47,311 bases of DNA from Gammaproteobacteria bacterium. Lineage in GTDB: Bacteria; Pseudomonadota; Gammaproteobacteria; UBA1113. The notes beneath the pieces are model-generated. The model did not search any database. It saw only the letters and a program-made list of their open reading frames with translations, and was not told the origin of the DNA. The translations under genes and the position numbers were made by a program. The stretch covers positions 1 to 47,311 of the forward strand of contig JAJFKH010000097.1 in NCBI GenBank assembly GCA_021773305.1. Reading direction: 5' to 3'. Position 1 is the first letter of the stretch. Each line of letters starts with the position of its first letter. Below, piece after piece: positions 19,425 to 28,132 of the stretch.

Positions 19425-21755
19425 ATGCCAAAATTAAAAAAAGAAGATAGTCAATTTCTTTCAAAACTTGATGGGCAAAATTTAACCAACAACGATGTGA
19501 AGCGCTTAATTCTTATTTGGCAAAGAAATCATAATACTCGAACCACAATATTTAATGCATCCCGCTGGGGTGGAAACCACATGGGAGAGACCATGGTGCT
19601 TCTCAACAATATTGCTGACATATTAAACAGTGATGCTCGGGATATTACTCCCGCTGTTGCAGAAAAACTTGCAGCAGTGGTTAAATTTCATGATGAGAGT
19701 AACTCAAAATCAGCAAATACTGAAACCAGTACCACCAGCCAAATTATCCAGGCATTGATTAAGACAAAAGATGTTATGCCGTTTATGTATGAAGCCCCTT
19801 CAGTAGAGAAAGCAAAAATATTGTCAGAACAAATATCCCCGGGGTACACAAGAATTAGTGGGCAGATACTTAAAGCTATAGCATTCGCTGCACGTTCTCT
19901 ACCACGAGAATTCAAAAAAGAATATTTACGCAATAGATTAAATTCTTTCGTGAGATTTTTGCCTTTAGAAAATTTTATGAGAGACAATCCGCTGATTCGC
20001 AACGATCTTTCAGATAGTCAGTTGAATGAATTGCTAGCATTGCTTGGTCAGTATGAAGATGAGTTTTATTTTGCTAGTCTTTCTGGTACTCTGTTAAAAA
20101 ACACAATAAGATACAAGCGGATAGAAAACCCTGAGGAAAAAAATCCTGACGCAGAACCTATTGCAGTCCCTGGCGTAGTCCCTAAAGTACAATCCCCATT
20201 TTTCAATATACCTAGACTCTTCTCATTACCTGAGGGCCTGTTAAATATGGCAAAGTATAAAAATGCTTCGTTGACCTATGGGCTATTGCGGGAAGTAGAA
20301 ACCTTGGAGAAAAAATATTCTCAAAGTAAGTTTGTTTCCAATATTATGAAAGATATTAAAGGTAACCTCCCTGATGATGAAGTTATTGATTTTTTGATTC
20401 GAGACCGATTGTTCCGTGCTGAAGAGATATTTACAGAGCAGGATGGCAGTTCGGTAGAAGCTGAATTATTCAATGCTATTTTTAGCACATCAACTATGCG
20501 CAGTTGTATTACTGTGGGTAAAAACTCAAGTAACGGAGAACTTATTGAAATACTTGATGAAATGCTCCTGTCGGCTAAAGGTGCTGGGATCGCCAACATA
20601 AATACGTTTAAATTTATACTTAAAAATCCCGATGTACTTGATAACCATATAGGAGGAATTTACTGGGAGATGTATAATGGAACTGTATGGGGTTTTTCTA
20701 AGGTGCAGGGTGCGGCTTTACATTTAGAAACTTACAATGGTGACAAGACTAAAATGCATGCCACATTTAGAGCACTCATTACCGGTATTATTAAAGCTTA
20801 TCAAAAAGCGAAGGAACACGACAGAGTTAATCTATTTCAGGATAAAATTGACTATAATAATGGGAATGCTTGTATTGAAGGTAGAATGAAGGGCTGTGGT
20901 GTGCTTACCTGGGCCGCAGGCTTGACGGATAATAAAGAAATTAGTTTAGTTAGATTACCTACTGTTAACGAGCTATTAAAAGAATTTACTATTAAGATGA
21001 AAAAAAAATTCGGTGATTCTTATATTGATGATTATGATATTTACCAACACCTCGATTTCTTTTTCGTATTTCTCCCCTCTTCGGAATACTATGCCAACTA
21101 TCCAAAAGAACTCATTGGTAAGTGTAAAAAAGATCAGACCTACGCCCCAGAGGGAAATTTTGAAAGTAAATACATAGCTGGTTATTTCGCGAATACTTTT
21201 TATGCAGAATACCCTTCACTAAAAGAGCTTGTGGAGCTTCATAAAAGTAAGGTGCTTAATAAGCTGATGGAATCACATCAAGATGATAAGGATTTTAGCA
21301 TTTCAGCAACGAAACTAGCACGAAGCATCTATCGAGAGCTTGAGCGAGAAGAAAAACTTTTTCATGAATCCGATAGTGGATCTCAACCATTAACAGAAGA
21401 GGTTATTCAATTGTATTTATTTGAAGAGGGGTATACTGACGAGGAAGGTAATGATGCTTTTAAAGGGTTTGTCGAACTTTTGGGATATTATCATGGGCAA
21501 GCATTAGGTCGGTTATTAGATCAGGATAAAGACATAGACTTTCCAAATGTGATTAACGATATCTTGCTGCAACTAAAGTTGGATCACATTGAAGAATGCG
21601 CAAAAGATGATTTTTACTGTCCAACGGGAGAAATCACAGCTGACGTCATTGCACTTTGGATGTTATCTAGTGAAAGTTTGGGCTATTACAATGCTCCATC
21701 CCCAGAATTGGAAGAAGAGCAAGATGAAATGCCTAATGTCATGATGAGGCTTTAA
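19425..21755 (+). CDS. Orphan 776-aa protein under a PmrA-like promoter (candidate effector)
   Basis: I do not recognise this protein. It is soluble, mainly helical, with no signal peptide or membrane segment. A cysteine/glycine-rich stretch (NACIEGRMKGCGVLTWAAG, about residues 484-502) and the preceding GGIYWEMYNGTVWGFSK are the most distinctive parts and could belong to a catalytic or folding core. The C-terminus is acidic (SPELEEEQDEM), resembling the E-block found near the C-terminus of some Dot/Icm substrates. GAGGA lies about 11 bases before ATG 19425. The gene sits between truD and a SulP transporter, with base use richer in A and T than truD. An effector role is inferred from the promoter, the tail and its orphan nature. 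Confidence 0.75.
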   Translation: MPKLKKEDSQFLSKLDGQNLTNNDVKRLILIWQRNHNTRTTIFNASRWGGNHMGETMVLLNNIADILNSDARDITPAVAEKLAAVVKFHDESNSKSANTETSTTSQIIQALIKTKDVMPFMYEAPSVEKAKILSEQISPGYTRISGQILKAIAFAARSLPREFKKEYLRNRLNSFVRFLPLENFMRDNPLIRNDLSDSQLNELLALLGQYEDEFYFASLSGTLLKNTIRYKRIENPEEKNPDAEPIAVPGVVPKVQSPFFNIPRLFSLPEGLLNMAKYKNASLTYGLLREVETLEKKYSQSKFVSNIMKDIKGNLPDDEVIDFLIRDRLFRAEEIFTEQDGSSVEAELFNAIFSTSTMRSCITVGKNSSNGELIEILDEMLLSAKGAGIANINTFKFILKNPDVLDNHIGGIYWEMYNGTVWGFSKVQGAALHLETYNGDKTKMHATFRALITGIIKAYQKAKEHDRVNLFQDKIDYNNGNACIEGRMKGCGVLTWAAGLTDNKEISLVRLPTVNELLKEFTIKMKKKFGDSYIDDYDIYQHLDFFFVFLPSSEYYANYPKELIGKCKKDQTYAPEGNFESKYIAGYFANTFYAEYPSLKELVELHKSKVLNKLMESHQDDKDFSISATKLARSIYRELEREEKLFHESDSGSQPLTEEVIQLYLFEEGYTDEEGNDAFKGFVELLGYYHGQALGRLLDQDKDIDFPNVINDILLQLKLDHIEECAKDDFYCPTGEITADVIALWMLSSESLGYYNAPSPELEEEQDEMPNVMMRL

Positions 21756-21792
21756 TTTTTCAAGGAGAATAGGTTGCTATCTTTGCCCTAAC

Positions 21793-21804
21793 AGGTTATA
21801 ACCT
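21793..21804. promoter_or_regulatory. 12-base palindrome upstream of the SulP gene
   Basis: AGGTTATAACCT is a perfect palindrome 29 bases before the SulP start codon, in a 78-base gap. It could be an operator, or part of a minus 10 region (TATAAC). No regulator is identified. Confidence 0.3.
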
Positions 21805-21833
21805 AAGGATATTTTTACCAGGGAGGGTAAGCT

Positions 21834-23480
21834 GTGAATTTGCGACATATAAAGGGTGATCTTTTTGGTGGTGTGACTGCTGGTATTGTGGCGTTGCCAC
21901 TCGCCTTAGCGTTTGGTGTCCAATCAGGAATGGGAGCTGCGGCAGGGCTATATGGAGCGATTATCCTAGGTTTCGTTGCTAGCCTACTGGGTGGAACAGC
22001 CATCCAGGTAAGCGGCCCCACAGGCCCTATGACGGTTGTCTCGGCTTTAGTGATTGCCACCCTAGCAAGTAAATTTGGTTCATTATCTAGCGCCTTACCC
22101 TATATTCTCTTTACCTTTCTTTTAGCCGGTTTTTTCCAGATTTTATTTGGTGTACTGCGGTTTGGTCAAACCGTGCGCTATATTCCTTATCCCGTGATTT
22201 CAGGTTTTATGACCGGGATCGGTGTGATTATTATCTTAATGCAAATTTTTCCTGCCATGGGTCACGCCTCACCTTCTCGGGTATTTGATATCTTATTAAT
22301 TCTTCATGAACCCCTATCGAATATTAATTGGTATGCCGCAGGACTCACTTTGGGTACTATTGCCATTATTTACCTATTACCGAAGATCACCAAATGGGTG
22401 CCTAGCACGTTAGTTGCTTTTGTTGTCCTATCATTGCTCAGTGCATGGTTAAAATTTCCAGTGCCCGTGATTGGTGATATACCGTCTGGTTTCCCTAAAT
22501 TTGTCGGGGATGCTCTTTTTCAGATTGATTATGCTTCTCTGGCATTTATGATTGTGCCTGCCTTGACCCTCGCAACCCTTGGCTCTATTGATTCTCTGTT
22601 AACTTCTGTAGTGGTTGATAATCTGACTGGAACAAAGTCCAAAAATAACAAGGAGTTAGTTGGGCAGGGTGTGGGTAATATGTTCGTTGCTCTTTTTGCT
22701 GGGATCCCCGGAGCCGGTGCGACTATGAGGACTCTGGTTAATTTAAACGCAGGTGGTATCACAAACATTTCTGGTATGACCCATAGTGTGTTATTGCTCA
22801 TTGTTTTATTAGGCGCAGGCCCCTACGTGGGAGAAGTACCCATGGCAGTGCTGGCGGGAATGTTAGTGACGGTGGGTATTGGGATTATTGATTATCGTGG
22901 GCTGAAGCATTTGCTGGATGTGCCTAAAACCGAAGCCTTTATCATGATTGCTGTGATTTTATTAACGGTATTTGTTGATTTACTCAAAGCCGTAGCAGCA
23001 GGAATGATTTTAGCAGCGGTATTCTTTATGAAAAAAATGAGCGATCTTGCGGAAGAAAAAACCACCGTAGCGCCATTGGGCGATTTTGCCCATGAATTTT
23101 CCTGGGAAGATGATAACCTATTGCCCGAAGAATTTGCTAAAAAAGTCTATATTAAACATATTGATGGGCCATTATTCTTTGGTTTTACTAGCCAGTTTCG
23201 TGATATGGTTCAGCAAATTCCCGAAGTGAATACCGTAATTATTCGTATGCGAAAAGTGCCCTATATGGATCAGTCAGGGCTTTATGCTTTGGAAGATACC
23301 ATCCATTATTTGCGCTCAAAAAATATTACTGTACTGCTCGCGGGGATCCAGTCTCAACCGTTGGATATGCTCAAAGGGGTTAAAGCGGTACCGAATTTAG
23401 TCTCGGAAGATCATTTATTTGATTGCTTTGAAAGTTGTGTCAAATGGTTATTAGAAAATAAAGAAAAGCCATCTCAGTAA
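21834..23480 (+). CDS. SulP (SLC26) family inorganic anion transporter
   Basis: This is an inner-membrane transporter for sulfate, bicarbonate or other anions. The 548-aa protein has a membrane domain of about 10-14 helices (about residues 8-395), including the family signature region GLYGAIILGFVASLLGGTAIQVSGPTGP (given in part: GPTGPMTVV) and the PGAGATMRT loop. A cytoplasmic STAS domain follows (about 430-540; KHIDGPLFFGFTSQF, YMDQSGLYALED). The start is GTG 21834 with GGGAGGG 5-6 bases upstream. The substrate cannot be read from sequence; no carbonic anhydrase is adjacent, so a bicarbonate role is not favoured over sulfate. Confidence 0.92.
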   Translation: MNLRHIKGDLFGGVTAGIVALPLALAFGVQSGMGAAAGLYGAIILGFVASLLGGTAIQVSGPTGPMTVVSALVIATLASKFGSLSSALPYILFTFLLAGFFQILFGVLRFGQTVRYIPYPVISGFMTGIGVIIILMQIFPAMGHASPSRVFDILLILHEPLSNINWYAAGLTLGTIAIIYLLPKITKWVPSTLVAFVVLSLLSAWLKFPVPVIGDIPSGFPKFVGDALFQIDYASLAFMIVPALTLATLGSIDSLLTSVVVDNLTGTKSKNNKELVGQGVGNMFVALFAGIPGAGATMRTLVNLNAGGITNISGMTHSVLLLIVLLGAGPYVGEVPMAVLAGMLVTVGIGIIDYRGLKHLLDVPKTEAFIMIAVILLTVFVDLLKAVAAGMILAAVFFMKKMSDLAEEKTTVAPLGDFAHEFSWEDDNLLPEEFAKKVYIKHIDGPLFFGFTSQFRDMVQQIPEVNTVIIRMRKVPYMDQSGLYALEDTIHYLRSKNITVLLAGIQSQPLDMLKGVKAVPNLVSEDHLFDCFESCVKWLLENKEKPSQ

Positions 23481-23504
23481 CTCATTGTTTTATTAGTAAA
23501 ATAT

Positions 23505-23543
23505 GCACCCATATGGAGTTCTTGTGTGGGTGCGTTATTTTTA
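23505..23543 (+). terminator. Intrinsic terminator after the SulP gene
   Basis: GCACCCA (23506-23512) pairs with TGGGTGC (23528-23534), followed by GTTATTTTTT. The stem is GC-rich and sits 25 bases past the stop codon. Confidence 0.8.
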
Positions 23544-23553
23544 GATTCACCCT

Positions 23554-23582
23554 TGACCTATTAAATTGTTAATGGTTTAATA
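23554..23582 (+). promoter_or_regulatory. Sigma-70 promoter for the 190-aa orphan
   Basis: TTGACC (23554-23559), a 17-base spacer and TTTAAT (23577-23582) give 5 of 6 matches in each hexamer. Three TTAA tetramers occur at 8-base steps across it (23562, 23570, 23578). Confidence 0.65.
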
Positions 23583-23620
23583 CCCTATTATTAAAAACAT
23601 AATCCTAAGGGGAAATTATT

Positions 23621-24193
23621 ATGCCAGGAAAAATATTAACATTTCGTGAGCTTGCTATTTTTTATCAGTTAATTTCAAATGAGAAAGCTGATCTGCGTCA
23701 CCGGGCTTTGTACCCAAGCTTTGTATCCTTATTAGAAAGCGTTTTCACAGTTCCCATCAGCAATAAGCAATGTCATGGATCCTATGTAAGCTTTTCAAAA
23801 AAATTCCTAGATTTTTCCAAAACACAATTTGGAAGGCAATCTTTGAAAAATTATGGTATTGGAGTGCAAACTTTCCTCTTTGCCTTCAAGCATTACCAAG
23901 CTAATTTAGTGAGAAAAATTGTGGCGTCCGCTCGTGATCCTGAGTTACCTGAAATCACGGGAAACTCCATCGAAGGTTTTCTTAAGAACAGTGAGGTTGT
24001 TACTAGGGTATCTGAGAATATGCAACTTCCTACTGAAGCGGTGCATGAAGCAGTACCAGAGGGGAACACTGTTTTGTTCAGGCGGAGGGGTACTCAAAGA
24101 ATTCCGCGTAGCGTGGGGCCTGCACAAAGGCCACCGGGTAGTGTTGCAGTCTCAGATGTTGAGCTAGAATCAATTCCTCTTCTCATCCTTTAA
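23621..24193 (+). CDS. Orphan 190-aa basic protein, unknown function
   Basis: The protein has a helical N-terminal two-thirds (about residues 5-110) and a proline/arginine-rich, probably disordered C-terminal third (RRRGTQRIPRS, RPPGSVAVSD), ending in a hydrophobic IPLLIL. There is no signal peptide or membrane helix. AGGGGA upstream of ATG 23621 (10-base spacing), a good promoter and a preceding terminator mark it as an independent unit. No family is recognised. By position (between a transporter and an inverted-repeat region) and composition it is an accessory gene. Confidence 0.65.
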   Translation: MPGKILTFRELAIFYQLISNEKADLRHRALYPSFVSLLESVFTVPISNKQCHGSYVSFSKKFLDFSKTQFGRQSLKNYGIGVQTFLFAFKHYQANLVRKIVASARDPELPEITGNSIEGFLKNSEVVTRVSENMQLPTEAVHEAVPEGNTVLFRRRGTQRIPRSVGPAQRPPGSVAVSDVELESIPLLIL

Positions 24194-24195
24194 AG

Positions 24196-24230
24196 CATCA
24201 GCACTTGTATGAAGAAAACACTTGCTGATG
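24196..24230. terminator. Hairpin after the 190-aa orphan
   Basis: CATCAGCA (24196-24203) pairs with TGCTGATG (24223-24230) around a 19-base loop, beginning at the stop codon of the orphan. No T-run follows on the plus strand, so terminator activity is uncertain. Confidence 0.45.
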
Positions 24231-24241
24231 ATTTAGATCCA

Positions 24242-24272
24242 CTGGATGCTGCGACTCGTTCGCAGCATCCAG
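24242..24272. repeat. Perfect 13-bp inverted repeat (REP-like palindrome)
   Basis: CTGGATGCTGCGA (24242-24254) and TCGCAGCATCCAG (24260-24272) form a perfect 13-bp GC-rich stem with a 5-base loop, flanked by GATC on both sides. It lies between two convergent genes. The GC-rich stem in AT-rich surroundings looks like a dispersed palindromic element. The remaining 185 bases to the next gene hold no supported gene. Confidence 0.65.
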
Positions 24273-24457
24273 AAAAAGATCGAATAATTCGGTAAAGTAT
24301 CATGCTTGGAAGCACTCTTTACACGATATTTTGAAGCTTTTCTCCTTCCAGGAAAATGGTACAGCAATTGACTATCATGCAACTTAGCGGTGGCGACCAA
24401 AGCCAAGAATCCAAGCATCGCATTTTAATCTTAATGCAAGAGTTTTAATGGTACTCT

Positions 24458-26572
24458 CTATTCCGTAATCTCTTCTTTAACAGAATAACGATAGCGGTTA
24501 GCAATAGTTTTACCGATAAATCCGGCATCTAGCATACTTTGAAAAGGTGCGGTTAAACGCAAATGAAATTCTAACGGTAGGCTGCCTTGGTAAAAATCTG
24601 GGTTTTTACCTGAAATAATACCATGTAAAAAACTTGTTTCGGGTGTCATCTCTAGGGTGATTTGGAGTTTGTCGTACTGAAAATTAGATAACACTTCTGT
24701 GACAATAGCTGCCTTTTTTTTATTTTTAAAAGATTTTGTCAAAGCACCAGGGGTATATCGGATAGTACCTTTTTCTGTGCCATTGAACTTCCCTTCTTTA
24801 ATGAAATACCCCCCTTTATTATAGTGAAAGGGGAGGGTGCCATTGATAAAGCCTTTTGCGGATAAACCTTTCACGTTGATTAATGTCATGATGTCTTCTA
24901 AATTAATATGTTTTGCTATTATTTGAATAGGTGTTGATGATGATTCTTTATTAAGTGAAAAATTAGTTGCGCTTAATGTCCCTTCTGTAAGATGAGTTTT
25001 GCATTGTTTAATATGAAATTCAAGTATTTTTTCTTTATCAAAGTCAAAAATTAGGGTTGATTTTTTTAGTTTTAAGTCACTATTCAGTGTTGCTAACGTA
25101 ATCTTTTGATTTGGCTTTGATTTGAGAGGAGAGAGTGATTCAAAAAATAGGGTACCATTGAGTTTGTTAAACGAGGTGCCTTTATATCTTCCTGATAATT
25201 GATTAATCTTAATATAAAAATCATCGTTTGCAGTGATCTGCCATTGTCCTTGGGGCTTGTGCCATTGAATATTTCCTTTTACGGTAATATCCCCATCTTC
25301 AAAAAACAAATCAGGATCGATGTTTTTCAGTAGATGATTAAATATCAACGGACGTGTGCTGAAATGATTGCTTTCTAGAAGTAGTGCTCCTTCCCCATCT
25401 TTTGTTTGTAGTATATGTTGCGCTGAAAAATTCCCAGAAAAAACTCCTTGCCAGTCGGCTAAATCACCTTTAATTTTTAATCGATCCTGGGTCACAGAAA
25501 ATTGACTTTGTAGCTTGACGGGGATGTGAGATAAAAGCGGATCAGATACAACAGTGATGTTCAAGTTGCACTTTCCTAAGGCATTCCATTTGCCATGAGC
25601 GTATGTAATGTCTTCAAGTAAAAGAGATATATCTGTTGCATGTACCTGCTGCTTCGCGGAGGTATTGTTTATACTGATTTTTTCGCTAAGCAACTTACCC
25701 GTACCTTTAAAGGTTTCAAGTTCAGGGATCCATTCACTGTCCAATGTAATATGGCTATGATCTAAAACTCGCTTATCTCCTGATTTTTTATTCAGTAGAC
25801 CGTACAAGAGAAAGGATGTTTGGCTTTGTATTTTAGTCCATTTGGGATGTGTCAGATCCACAACAGCTTTTATTTTTTTAGGCAGTATATCAAACGCTAT
25901 ATTTTTTTCTTTTTTCATTGTCATCTTTTCTATATGAATACGACTACTTTCATCAATATAAAAATCTAAGATTTTATTACCGAGTTTAACAACAGCTTGG
26001 ATATCAGCTTTTCCAGTGATCGTTCCTTGACTTTGTGCCTTAAGGTGAGCGCTGTATTGAGTAGCTGATTTGGATGTTAGATGAAGGCTGCCGAATGCTT
26101 CTAAAGGCAGGATCTTGGGTTCACGTTGATTTTTTACACGAAGAATGATGGCGTCCATGGCGACATCTCTTGCAGGGGGAGCCAAGTACAGGTAACGCAA
26201 TTGTGCCACTAAGACACCTAATTTTTTTGCGCTGATATCTCGTTCTTGAACGGCTAGAGTGATTTCCATTCGCGGGATGAGTATGTGTTCTAAGCGGTTA
26301 CGACGAATAGACGATAGGCTATATTCCACGATCATCAGAGGGATATGAATAGTTGCCTGGACATCATCACCCAATAGATCTTCATAATGAATATGTCTGA
26401 CAATCAAAATATGGGCATTAGCATGTTCGTAGGTGACAGGGCCTGAAAAAAGCGCAGCATCAGAGAGTTTATGAATAACAATTTTATCGAGTAAGTAGGG
26501 GAAAAAATAAACAGATAGAGCAACAACAAGGAAGGAATAAAAAATAGACTTAGAGGGCAATCGAAACGACAT
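24458..26572 (-). CDS. YdbH-like AsmA-type envelope protein
   Basis: At 704 aa, it has one N-terminal membrane helix (about residues 10-30) and then a long beta-rich periplasmic region. The C-terminal part (GTIRYTPGALTKSF, LSNFQYDKLQITLEM, GKNPDFYQGSLPLEFHLRL) matches the YdbH C-terminal domain pattern. YdbH, with TamB and YhdP, is known from E. coli to help move phospholipids between inner and outer membranes. It is shorter than E. coli YdbH (about 880 aa). The usual small partner genes (ynbE, ydbL) are not adjacent. tRNA-Asn lies 31 bases upstream, so transcription may run through from there. Confidence 0.75.
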   Translation of the reverse strand: MSFRLPSKSIFYSFLVVALSVYFFPYLLDKIVIHKLSDAALFSGPVTYEHANAHILIVRHIHYEDLLGDDVQATIHIPLMIVEYSLSSIRRNRLEHILIPRMEITLAVQERDISAKKLGVLVAQLRYLYLAPPARDVAMDAIILRVKNQREPKILPLEAFGSLHLTSKSATQYSAHLKAQSQGTITGKADIQAVVKLGNKILDFYIDESSRIHIEKMTMKKEKNIAFDILPKKIKAVVDLTHPKWTKIQSQTSFLLYGLLNKKSGDKRVLDHSHITLDSEWIPELETFKGTGKLLSEKISINNTSAKQQVHATDISLLLEDITYAHGKWNALGKCNLNITVVSDPLLSHIPVKLQSQFSVTQDRLKIKGDLADWQGVFSGNFSAQHILQTKDGEGALLLESNHFSTRPLIFNHLLKNIDPDLFFEDGDITVKGNIQWHKPQGQWQITANDDFYIKINQLSGRYKGTSFNKLNGTLFFESLSPLKSKPNQKITLATLNSDLKLKKSTLIFDFDKEKILEFHIKQCKTHLTEGTLSATNFSLNKESSSTPIQIIAKHINLEDIMTLINVKGLSAKGFINGTLPFHYNKGGYFIKEGKFNGTEKGTIRYTPGALTKSFKNKKKAAIVTEVLSNFQYDKLQITLEMTPETSFLHGIISGKNPDFYQGSLPLEFHLRLTAPFQSMLDAGFIGKTIANRYRYSVKEEITE

Positions 26573-26603
26573 GAGTAATATCCATATTACATGTCAGAAA
26601 GAA

Positions 26604-26679
<76 letters not shown>

Positions 26680-26695
26680 ACAACATTAAGGAGAT

Positions 26696-26724
26696 ATGTT
26701 AGCGATTCCTAGGACTATCGTCAA
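26696..26724 (-). promoter_or_regulatory. Sigma-70 promoter for tRNA-Asn
   Basis: On the minus strand TTGACG (26724-26719), a 17-base spacer and TAACAT (26701-26696) end 16 bases before the tRNA. Confidence 0.65.
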
Positions 26725-26734
26725 GGGATTTACC

Positions 26735-27919
26735 TTATTGAATAACGGTTTTTATGCGTTTTAATGCATCGTCTAATTTTTCTGTATTGGTTGCATAGGA
26801 TATTCGTATGGTATTTGGCATGCCGAAGGCTGAACCTGGTACCACAGCCACTCCTGCTTTGATTAATAGATGCTCAGAAAAATCCAAGTCATTATTAATA
26901 CCAGGCATGTTGCTAATAATTCCGGAAACATCTGGGAGAGTATAAAATGTTCCATGGCTTGGGATAATCTGTATCCCGGGCATATTTTGTAGACCTTTGA
27001 GAAGAAAATCATGACGTTCTTTGAACAATTTCACCATATCATGGATACATTGTTGATCCCCATCTAAGGCAGCAGAGGCGGCATATTGAGCGATAGAGCA
27101 AGGATTAGATGTGCTTTGGGATTGAATTTTTTTCATTGCCGCAATAATTTCTTTCGGCCCTGCGGCATAGCCAATGCGCCAACCGGTCATCGCATAGGCT
27201 TTTGAGACGCCATTGATGAGAATCGTTCGATTTTCAAGCTGGGGTGCTACATTTAAGATCCCAACAAAAGGTCGATGAGTCCAGAGAATATGTTCATAGA
27301 TTTCATCAGAAACCACGTAAACATTGGGATATTTTTCAAGAATTCCAGCAATTTCCGTAAGCTCTGCTTTCGTATAAGCCATGCCTGAAGGATTATTCGG
27401 GCTGTTTAATATCAGGAGTCGAGTGTTATCTGTCAAGGCTTCTGCCAACTGCTCCGGATGAATCTTAAAGTGTTGTGTAATATCTGCTTTAATATAGACC
27501 GGTTGGGCATCACTGAGTAGAACCATATCCGGGTAAGAAACCCAATAGGGTGTGGGAATAATCACTTCATCACCTGGGTTTAATAGGGCTTGAAAAAGAT
27601 TATAGAGGCTTTGTTTTGCACCACTGGAGGCAATAATTTGCTCTGGCTCAAAAGCAAGTTCATTTTCTCTAGCGAATTTATGGATAATGCTTTGTTTTAA
27701 TTCAGGGGTACCATCTACTGCTGTGTATTTGGTTAATCCTTTATCAATGGCTTCTTTTGCCGCATCTTTAATATGATTGGGCGTATCAAAATCTGGTTCT
27801 CCCACGCTCAGACTAATAATATCGCCGCCATCTTTGGCAATTTGCTTTGCCCGTGCGTTAATTGCTAGGGTTGGAGATGGTTTGATTTTTCGTACTCGCT
27901 CGGCCAGATGTTGTTTCAT
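26735..27919 (-). CDS. aspC: Aspartate aminotransferase (PLP-dependent, class I)
   Basis: The enzyme exchanges amino groups between aspartate and 2-oxoglutarate. The 394-aa product has the fold type I pattern: ISLSVGEPDFDTP near the N-terminus, the substrate region NSPNNPSGMAYT, VSDEIYEH, and the PLP-binding lysine in GVSKAYAMTGWRIGY. It resembles the Thermus/Bacillus-type (1b) aspartate aminotransferases more than E. coli AspC, so broader or prephenate activity is possible. AAGGA lies 8 bases before ATG 27919. The gene is divergent from uvrB and followed by tRNA-Asn; the link between asparagine tRNA and aspartate metabolism is probably coincidental. Confidence 0.9.
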   Translation of the reverse strand: MKQHLAERVRKIKPSPTLAINARAKQIAKDGGDIISLSVGEPDFDTPNHIKDAAKEAIDKGLTKYTAVDGTPELKQSIIHKFARENELAFEPEQIIASSGAKQSLYNLFQALLNPGDEVIIPTPYWVSYPDMVLLSDAQPVYIKADITQHFKIHPEQLAEALTDNTRLLILNSPNNPSGMAYTKAELTEIAGILEKYPNVYVVSDEIYEHILWTHRPFVGILNVAPQLENRTILINGVSKAYAMTGWRIGYAAGPKEIIAAMKKIQSQSTSNPCSIAQYAASAALDGDQQCIHDMVKLFKERHDFLLKGLQNMPGIQIIPSHGTFYTLPDVSGIISNMPGINNDLDFSEHLLIKAGVAVVPGSAFGMPNTIRISYATNTEKLDDALKRIKTVIQ

Positions 27920-28012
27920 TAGGGTATCCTTGACTTTCCTGATAATTAATTAACCAACAAGATGACGTCTTCATCTAATTAAGTGTAAACTATGCCACAA
28001 AGTTCCGCTAAA

Positions 28013-28042
28013 CTGAACCAGTATGATAGTACAGTTTATAAT
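28013..28042 (+). promoter_or_regulatory. uvrB promoter with LexA-like site in the spacer
   Basis: CTGAAC (28013-28018), an 18-base spacer and a perfect TATAAT (28037-28042) form the promoter. The spacer holds CAGT-N8-ACAG (28019-28034), which differs from the gammaproteobacterial LexA core CTGT-N8-ACAG by one base in the core. This position would let LexA block RNA polymerase, as known for uvrB in other bacteria. Confidence 0.45.
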
Positions 28043-28132
28043 TAAGTGGATCCCTTGTGAATTATAAGTTTACAATCGCCTTACCTAGACTAAATTAGAA
28101 TGGCAATACGTTGATAATGAATGGAGTTAATC

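Noticed and set aside
24233-24418. 61-aa minus-strand ORF between two convergent genes
   Set aside because: It runs through the 13-bp palindrome and has no ribosome site or protein-like composition; treated as non-coding.
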